DNA of 10,441 nucleotides from DATESG01 sp035270925 (GTDB lineage Bacteria; Bacillota_I; Bacilli_A; RFN20; CAG-826): NCBI GenBank assembly GCA_035270925.1, contig DATESG010000065.1, forward strand, positions 1 through 10,441, in the 5' to 3' direction. Positions 5,663 through 10,441 of this stretch are shown piece after piece (within the stretch, counting starts at the first letter, position 1; each line of letters begins with the position of its first letter). The position numbers and the translations under genes were made by a program. The notes under the pieces are model-generated. The model was not told the origin of the DNA and did no database searches. It worked only from the letters and a program-made list of their open reading frames with translations.

Positions 5663-6876
5663 GTTCCGTTCCTAAACACATTAATACTCGTGCCATCACG
5701 TTTGATGCCAACGATATTTAAATCATCAGTCCCAATCATGAAGTCAACGTGAATTAGTGAATCGTTTACGCCTTTTTCCTTTATTTCGTCCATGCTCATC
5801 TTGTCAAAACCTGGTAACACCATGTTGAAGCCGCGACCAAGCGCGACGTGACAGCTCGCATTTTCATCAAATAAGGTATTAAAGAAGAGAATCCCAGCTT
5901 GGTTGATTGGTGAGTCTTTAGGCACAAGTGCAACTTCACCAAGATAACCACTGGTTTCATCCATATTAAGCATTTCTTTTAAGAGGTCTTCATTTTGTTC
6001 GGCCCCAAATTCGACGGCTTTACCATCTTTAAATCTAATCCAGAATTTATCAATAACTTCACCATTATAAGAAAGTGGTTTCGAGGCAAATAAGACACCT
6101 TCGGCTTTACCCTTCATTGGTGTGGTGAAACATTCTTCAGTTGGAATATTTGGATTAAAGAAGGTCCCTCCGATCGTGTGTTCCCCGCCTGCTAGAAATC
6201 TTGCCCCAGGAATAAGCCCGACTTTGAAATCAGTGCCATTACTGGCTTTATATCTTAGTTCAACTAAATCTAGTGAGTTAAGGAAAGTGGCATGTTTATG
6301 TAGTCTAGCATTATGTTCATTCCAATTTTCAATTGGATTGCCTTCTAAGGCGCGACTAGCTTTTAAGATTTCTTCCCATAGTTTTTCTTTGGCTTTCTTA
6401 GCACTTAGTTCGGGAAAAAGTTTTTTAGCCCAAGCAGTGCCGGCGGCGGCGGCAATCACCCATTGGTAACGGTCTTCCATTTTATCAATATAAGGTTTAA
6501 TCACGGGGTAACGTAATTTCATTGCTTTCGCCCGTTTTTGTTGGTCAATCCCTTTTTCACCATCGGGATCGGATGATTCAAGATAGATTTTGACCGGTAA
6601 AACATTAACTTGATGTTCGAACTTGGCCTTTTGCCAATCGAGGACTTCGCCTAATGTTTCAACCTTTTGAAATTTGTTATTAAGTTTACTTAAACGGTCA
6701 TCAAGCCAATCAATATTGACGCGCTTCGCCTTCCGCTTATAAGCAGCCTCGACAATCATCATGACAAGATCAGCTTGTTCTAGTTCGGCGACAATGTTAA
6801 CTTCTTGGCCTTTTTGGACATTAGCTCCAACGTTAACAATTAATTTCGCATATTCTTTGAGAATTCTTTTTTTCAT
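5650..6876 (-). CDS. M29-family metallo-aminopeptidase (AmpS/PepS type)
   Basis: The 408-residue protein is a cytosolic, leaderless-exopeptidase type M29 enzyme that removes N-terminal residues from peptides using two metal ions. Likely metal ligands are E247/E248 in PTEECFTTP, E314 in LGEVAL, H343 in CHVALG, and H376 with D378 in IHVDFMIG. The family's FFNTLFDENAS block (331-341) is intact. Length matches the usual 400-415. The start was set at MKKRILKEYAKLIV because GAGGAGT (6881-6887) lies just upstream and family members begin this way. An in-frame ATG 17 codons earlier overlaps the predicted -10 box and would not be transcribed. It heads a probable two-gene unit with the EEP gene. The neighbourhood gives no hint of a particular peptide substrate. 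Confidence 0.92.
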   Translation of the reverse strand: MKKRILKEYAKLIVNVGANVQKGQEVNIVAELEQADLVMMIVEAAYKRKAKRVNIDWLDDRLSKLNNKFQKVETLGEVLDWQKAKFEHQVNVLPVKIYLESSDPDGEKGIDQQKRAKAMKLRYPVIKPYIDKMEDRYQWVIAAAAGTAWAKKLFPELSAKKAKEKLWEEILKASRALEGNPIENWNEHNARLHKHATFLNSLDLVELRYKASNGTDFKVGLIPGARFLAGGEHTIGGTFFNPNIPTEECFTTPMKGKAEGVLFASKPLSYNGEVIDKFWIRFKDGKAVEFGAEQNEDLLKEMLNMDETSGYLGEVALVPKDSPINQAGILFFNTLFDENASCHVALGRGFNMVLPGFDKMSMDEIKEKGVNDSLIHVDFMIGTDDLNIVGIKRDGTSINVFRNGTWAF

Positions 6877-6925
6877 ATTTACTCCTCTTTCATTATGAAT
6901 TTTAAAGTTTAGTCGTCTCGTCTCC

Positions 6926-6931
6926 ATTATA
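6926..6931 (-). promoter_or_regulatory. -10 box upstream of the M29 aminopeptidase gene
   Basis: A perfect TATAAT on the minus strand predicts a start near 6919 and a leader of about 43 nt with the strong ribosome site. No recognisable -35 and no TGn extension are present, so it is a weak call. The lack of a terminator after folD means read-through is also possible. Confidence 0.35.
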
Positions 6932-6989
6932 TTAATCTTATCATGTTCATCTTTTGGTGGATGATTGATATGATAACTAACTTAATTGA

Positions 6990-7781
6990 TTAAAGCGTGT
7001 TTTTGTAAGCCTCAATCAAGTTCTTTTGTAGTCTTAATCTTGTTAATAAACCCACGCCCTTAGGAACAGGTGTTTGTAGTCTTACATTTAAACCCGGATA
7101 CACGTCCCCAACAAGCTGCGCGTCGAGGCGGTTAATACCGACGTCGACAATGACTGCGGACGTTTTTAGTTTTTGTTCTTTGATAAAGTAGGCTTTACCG
7201 ACTGCGACGACAATAATATCCGCATGAAGGAGATAAAAATCCATATCCTGTTTACTGGTTTTCGAGTGTAAAACGACGACATTAGCACTTAAATCTAGTA
7301 GCAGTTTGGCCATGGGGCGACCAACGATATTAGATCTACCAATGACGACGGCATTCTTTCCACTTATTTCAATCTTTTCACTTTGTAAGTAGTCAATAAT
7401 TCCTTGTGGTGTACATGGCTTAAACTTACTTAGTGGGTGAAAACCATCAACATCTTTAAGGGGATTAACAGCTAATTTAATCTTTTCTTCATCAATTTGC
7501 GCAGGAAGCGGCATTTGCACAATCAAACCGTGGACATGCTCATCTTTATTAACTTTCTCAATTTCTTCTAGAAGCCTAGATTCACTAATTGAAGGTTGCA
7601 GTTTTAATAGTTTAACCTCGACGCCAATTTCACTTCCGTCTTTAATCTTGCCTCTAATATAAGAGTTACTCGCTTGATCGTCATTGACTTGAATGATTGC
7701 CAAAACAGGTCGATGCTTAAAACTAGCAACTTCGACACTTAATTCGGCTTTTTCGTTATTTACGTATTCAATAATATTCAT
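6990..7781 (-). CDS. folD: FolD, methylenetetrahydrofolate dehydrogenase/cyclohydrolase
   Basis: FolD interconverts 5,10-methylene-THF and 10-formyl-THF in the cytosol, supplying one-carbon units for purines and formyl-Met. The catalytic core is visible: SNSYIRGK with Y41 and K45, IVQMPLP with Q89, KDVDGFHP with D112, the nucleotide-binding GRSNIVGRP (148-156), LHSKT (171-175), and VDVGIN (212-217). At 263 residues it is about 20 shorter than typical, with a trimmed N-terminus. The C-terminal signature, normally PGGVGPMT, reads PKGVGLLT (240-247). The usual GDVD is GDVY. The ATG at 7781 has no ribosome site and sits 6 nt after a TATAAT. It is its own unit, downstream of the secG terminator. 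The fold is secure; full bifunctional activity is inferred. Confidence 0.92.
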   Translation of the reverse strand: MNIIEYVNNEKAELSVEVASFKHRPVLAIIQVNDDQASNSYIRGKIKDGSEIGVEVKLLKLQPSISESRLLEEIEKVNKDEHVHGLIVQMPLPAQIDEEKIKLAVNPLKDVDGFHPLSKFKPCTPQGIIDYLQSEKIEISGKNAVVIGRSNIVGRPMAKLLLDLSANVVVLHSKTSKQDMDFYLLHADIIVVAVGKAYFIKEQKLKTSAVIVDVGINRLDAQLVGDVYPGLNVRLQTPVPKGVGLLTRLRLQKNLIEAYKNTL

Positions 7782-7787
7782 TGTTAT

Positions 7788-7796
7788 ATTATATCA
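7788..7796 (-). promoter_or_regulatory. Extended -10 promoter of folD, predicting a leaderless transcript
   Basis: The minus-strand sequence TGATATAAT is a perfect extended -10 (TATAAT at 7788-7793). It is followed by only six bases, ATAACA, before the ATG at 7781, so the expected +1 is the A of the start codon. No -35 and no ribosome site are seen. It follows the secG terminator, as expected for a new transcription unit. Confidence 0.55.
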
Positions 7797-7847
7797 TCAT
7801 GTCATTTAGATAGAAGGTTAAATATTGATTTTGACGCTTAAACAAAC

Positions 7848-7873
7848 AAAAAAGTCAGGGTTTTCCCTGACTT
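7848..7873 (-). terminator. Intrinsic terminator of secG
   Basis: On the minus strand a perfect nine-base stem AAGTCAGGG/CCCTGACTT (7865-7873 and 7852-7860) with an AAAA loop runs straight into TTTTTT (7848-7853). It lies 24 bases after the secG stop and is the only textbook terminator in the window. On the plus strand no comparable T-run follows. Confidence 0.92.
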
Positions 7874-7896
7874 ATTTAAGTTTTTGATTAATTGAC

Positions 7897-8124
7897 TTAG
7901 TTAAGGACGTTAACAAGAACTGCAAGTAAAAAGAATACAATTGCTAAGACCATTGTTACAATGGAAATAACCTTTTCACTGCCACGTTCTTTGGTTTTAA
8001 CAAAAATATTAAGTCCGCCACCAGTAATAGCCCCTGAGGCCCCTTCACTTTTACCACCTTGTAAGAGCGAAAGAATGATGACGAGGATTGCAACAATAAT
8101 GAAGATAATATCAAGTGCGTTCAT
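7897..8124 (-). CDS. secG: SecG, preprotein translocase subunit
   Basis: The 75-residue protein is the small SecG subunit of the SecYEG export channel in the cytoplasmic membrane, where it assists SecA-driven translocation. It has the family layout: a first membrane helix (about 3-21), the conserved cytoplasmic loop LLQGGKSEGASGAITGGG (20-37) ending in NIFVKT, and a second helix (about 51-73). Its length equals the usual Gram-positive size. The start is fixed by AGGAGG just upstream of the ATG. A terminator follows the stop. It lies 107 bp downstream of uvrB, and co-transcription is possible because no clear terminator separates them. In many Firmicutes secG sits beside rnr and smpB; here those are not in the window. 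Confidence 0.93.
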   Translation of the reverse strand: MNALDIIFIIVAILVIILSLLQGGKSEGASGAITGGGLNIFVKTKERGSEKVISIVTMVLAIVFFLLAVLVNVLN

Positions 8125-8187
8125 AGACCCTCCTAAGTTTCTTTTCTAATATACTATAAATAGTCATACTTTGCTAGTGTAATTTTG

Positions 8188-8208
8188 TGATTTACAAGCG
8201 TTAAATCA
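8188..8208. repeat. Inverted repeat between uvrB and secG
   Basis: A perfect seven-base inverted repeat TGATTTA (8188-8194) and TAAATCA (8202-8208) surrounds a 7-nt spacer. The stem is AT-rich and no T-run follows on the minus strand, so it is a poor terminator for uvrB. On the plus strand TTTTT comes four bases later. It could be a weak hairpin or a binding site. Confidence 0.3.
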
Positions 8209-8231
8209 ACCATTTTTATTGTCTTATCAAT

Positions 8232-10211
8232 TTAGCGGTTATATTCTTTTTGTAATTCAAAAAGTAAATCGCGTAATTCGGCCGCTCTTTCAAAATCAAA
8301 GAGTTTAGCCGCCTTATTCATTTCGCTACGTAATTCTAAGAGTGTCTTATCTAATTCACGCTTACTAAGTTTACCTTTATTGAGTTTGTTGGCAAATTTT
8401 TCATCATCAAAATTATGAATTGGCGCGCTAATTGCTTTAATAATCGTTGTCGGAATGATTCCGCGTTCTTCATTGTATTTAATTTGTATCGCTCTTCGAC
8501 GATCAGTCTCACCAATTGCTAAGTTCATTGAATTGGTCATTTTATCCGCATACATAATTACCCGTCCATGCGCGTTACGTGAGGCGCGACCAATAATTTG
8601 AATAAGACTACGGCCACTACGAAGGAACCCTTCTTTGTCGGCATCAAGAATTACCATCAATGATACTTCAGGAATATCTAGACCTTCTCTTAAAAGATTA
8701 ATACCAATTAAAATATCGTATTTACCTTTGCGTAATTCATAAATAATTTGCGTCCGCTCTAAAGTTTTAGTTTCACTATGAAGGTAAGCAACTTTAAAAT
8801 TACGCTTTTTCAAGTAGTCAGTTAAATCTTCGGCCATCTTAATGGTCAAGGTTACAATCATCACCCGTTCATTATTTTTAATTGTATGATTAATTTCACT
8901 AATAATGTCATCAATTTGACCAATTGTTGGTCTAACTTCTACAGGCGGATCAATTAGTCCCGTTGGTCTAATAATTTGTTCAACGACTTTGTGGTCAACC
9001 AGTGCTAGTTCATAATCGCCTGGGGTCGCACTCGTATAGATTACTTGATTCATTGTTCCTTCAAACTCTTGAAAGCGTAAAGGACGATTATCAAGCGCAC
9101 TTGGAAGTCTAAAGCCATATGTTACTAATGTTTCTTTCCGAGCTCTATCCCCGTTATACATTCCTCGTACTTGGGGAAGACTAACGTGAGATTCATCAAT
9201 AACCATTAAAAAATCTTTAGGAAAATAATCAATTAAACAGAAAGGTTTCTCTCCTTCTTTACGGCCATCAATATAGCGTGAATAGTTTTCAATTCCTGGG
9301 CACATCCCAAATTCTTGGAGACTATCAATATCTTGTTTGGTTCTAAATTCAAGACGGTCAGCTTCAAGGAGTTTGCCATTTTCTTTAAAGTATTGGACCC
9401 GGTCAATCATGTCACTCCAAATAAGTGGGACCGCGAGATTTATCCGTTCACGAGTCGAAGCGTGAGAATAAGCTGGATAAAGAGGATAAGTTAAAAAGGT
9501 CTTTTTTATCTCACCTGTCAGCGCGTTAATTTCTTTAATCGATTCAATTTCATCACCAAAGGTATCAATTTGAATTATTGTGTCGGAAGTAATTGGTGAC
9601 ATAATTTCAATCACATCGCCCCTGACTCTAAAGGTACCTGGTTTAAGTTCAAAATTATTACGTTCATATTGGGCCATGATTAATTTGGAGAAAAACTCTT
9701 TACGGTCGATTGTTTCACCAGCCTTAATATTAAACGCTAGCTTATTATATTCTTCTGGATCAATTAGCCCATAAATTGAGGCCACACTTGCAACCACTAT
9801 GGTATCGCGTCTTTCGAGCACACTATTAATCGCGCTTGTCCGCATCATTTCAATTTCATCATTCATGACCGCGTTTTTTTCAATATACGTATCGCTACGA
9901 GGAATATAAGCTTCTGGTTGATAAAAATCAAAGTTAGAAACGAAATATTCAATACGGTTGTTAGGAAATAGTCCTTTGAACTCTGAATATAATTGTCCTG
10001 CTAGCGTTTTGTTATGAACAAGAATCAAGGTTGGTTTTTGTGTCTGCATAATTACGTTTGCAATTGTGAAAGTTTTACCCGTCCCAGTTGCACCTAAAAG
10101 AACTTGATGCTTTTTACCCTCTTCAATACCCTCAATTAACTCGTTGATTGCGGTCGGTTGATCTCCCGTTGGTTTAAAGTTAGTAATTAATTCAAAGGGG
10201 TGTTTGTTCAT
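8232..10211 (-). CDS. uvrB: UvrB, excinuclease ABC subunit B
   Basis: UvrB is the damage-verifying helicase-like core of nucleotide excision repair. It takes DNA from UvrA and recruits UvrC. All ATPase motifs are present in the 659-residue protein: Walker A GATGTGKT (40-47), DESH (339-342), TSAT (393-396), GINLLREGLDIPEV (503-516), and QIIGRASRN (538-546) with R542 and R545. The C-terminal UVR domain that contacts UvrC spans about 624-659. Length is normal. The damage-probing beta-hairpin (about 88-115) reads FVSNFDFYQPEAY, where most bacteria have FVSYYDYYQPEAY. The start overlaps the preceding YitT-like gene by ATGA, with GGAGAGG just before it. uvrA does not follow; secG does. The promoter must lie beyond the right edge. 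Confidence 0.97.
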   Translation of the reverse strand: MNKHPFELITNFKPTGDQPTAINELIEGIEEGKKHQVLLGATGTGKTFTIANVIMQTQKPTLILVHNKTLAGQLYSEFKGLFPNNRIEYFVSNFDFYQPEAYIPRSDTYIEKNAVMNDEIEMMRTSAINSVLERRDTIVVASVASIYGLIDPEEYNKLAFNIKAGETIDRKEFFSKLIMAQYERNNFELKPGTFRVRGDVIEIMSPITSDTIIQIDTFGDEIESIKEINALTGEIKKTFLTYPLYPAYSHASTRERINLAVPLIWSDMIDRVQYFKENGKLLEADRLEFRTKQDIDSLQEFGMCPGIENYSRYIDGRKEGEKPFCLIDYFPKDFLMVIDESHVSLPQVRGMYNGDRARKETLVTYGFRLPSALDNRPLRFQEFEGTMNQVIYTSATPGDYELALVDHKVVEQIIRPTGLIDPPVEVRPTIGQIDDIISEINHTIKNNERVMIVTLTIKMAEDLTDYLKKRNFKVAYLHSETKTLERTQIIYELRKGKYDILIGINLLREGLDIPEVSLMVILDADKEGFLRSGRSLIQIIGRASRNAHGRVIMYADKMTNSMNLAIGETDRRRAIQIKYNEERGIIPTTIIKAISAPIHNFDDEKFANKLNKGKLSKRELDKTLLELRSEMNKAAKLFDFERAAELRDLLFELQKEYNR

Positions 10212-10441
10212 TTACCTCTCCGCTTGCGGTTTCTAAAGCCTCTAAACCCTTCACCTAATACTTCATTAGTTTGAATAACGGTTAAGAAGGCACGTTTGTC
10301 AATTTGTGAGACTTGGTAAATCAGATTAGCGTATTCCTTACGATCAAATGTGACCATGATCATCTCATATGCATGATTTTGATAGCCACCGGCGACAGAA
10401 ATAAGTGTTGAACCTCGTTCCATTGAATCTTGGATATATTC
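10208..10441 (-). CDS. YitT/DUF2179-type membrane protein, C-terminal 77 residues (N-terminus beyond right edge)
   Basis: The visible fragment matches the cytosolic C-terminal DUF2179 domain of YitT-family proteins. It shows MERGSTLISVAGGYQNH, the MIMVTFDRKEYANLIYQV strand-helix, and IDKRAFLTVIQTNEVLGEGF, the family's D-x-x-AF and EV-x-GxGF signature. It ends in a basic tail NRKRRGK. Full-length members carry several membrane helices before this domain, which would lie outside the window. The family has no established function, although DUF2179 is thought to bind a small ligand. The frame is open through base 10441, and an internal Met at 10423 is not the real start. Its TGA stop overlaps the uvrB ATG, implying one operon and translational coupling. 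Confidence 0.85.
   Translation of the reverse strand, partial: EYIQDSMERGSTLISVAGGYQNHAYEMIMVTFDRKEYANLIYQVSQIDKRAFLTVIQTNEVLGEGFRGFRNRKRRGK

Noticed and set aside
6877..6927. Longer M29 aminopeptidase reading starting at 6927
   Set aside because: That ATG overlaps the predicted -10 box, has no ribosome site and adds 17 residues absent from the family; the ATG at 6876 has GAGGAGT.
8153..8158. TATAGT as -10 of a secG promoter
   Set aside because: No acceptable -35 or TGn extension; secG may equally be read through from uvrB.
1..10441. Mycoplasma code (TGA as Trp)
   Set aside because: TGA is a true stop in the polymerase and YitT-like genes, and conserved Trp positions use TGG.
1..10441. CRISPR array, insertion sequence, prophage or defence island
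   Set aside because: No regularly spaced repeats, transposase, integrase or phage gene seen; the Y-family polymerase/YolD pair can be phage-borne but has no such neighbours here.

Overview
The window reads as chromosomal DNA of a low-GC Firmicutes/Bacilli-type organism, perhaps on the Erysipelotrichales, Acholeplasmatales or RF39-like side. The evidence is AT-rich intergenic DNA, strong AGGAGG-type ribosome sites on most genes, a YutG-type PgpA, SecG, and an M29 aminopeptidase. A Y-family polymerase followed by a YolD-like gene, as in Bacillus yqjW-yqjX, points the same way. The standard genetic code applies: TGA ends the polymerase gene and the yitT-like gene, and Trp is encoded by TGG. No insertion sequence, integrase, phage gene, CRISPR array or plasmid function was seen.

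Layout from left to right. The window opens with the N-terminal part of ahpC (minus), cut by the left edge, with a good promoter. Next come a yutG/pgpA-like lipid phosphatase (minus), a tRNA-Ala with the uncommon CGC anticodon (minus) and rmuC (minus). A 128-bp divergent intergenic region separates rmuC from a plus-strand pair, a UvrX/YqjW-like Y-family polymerase and a YolD-like protein, which overlap by ATGA. The YolD-like gene converges on, and overlaps by 12 bp, a membrane-anchored endonuclease/exonuclease/phosphatase (EEP) protein (minus). That gene overlaps the end of an M29 aminopeptidase gene (minus). Then follow folD (minus), secG (minus) with a textbook terminator, uvrB (minus), and the C-terminal end of a YitT/DUF2179-type membrane protein, which overlaps uvrB by ATGA and is cut by the right edge.

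Genome maintenance is over-represented: RmuC, the translesion polymerase with YolD, UvrB, and a surface EEP protein that could be a nuclease. The rest is housekeeping: peroxide defence, phospholipid synthesis, folate C1 metabolism, protein export and peptide breakdown. The most unusual points are predicted leaderless starts on polY and folD, both with TATAAT exactly 6 nt before ATG. Others are extended -10 promoters lacking a -35, paired TAATATTA palindromes in place of an SOS box at polY, the tRNA-Ala(CGC), an altered FolD signature, and substitutions in the UvrB beta-hairpin.
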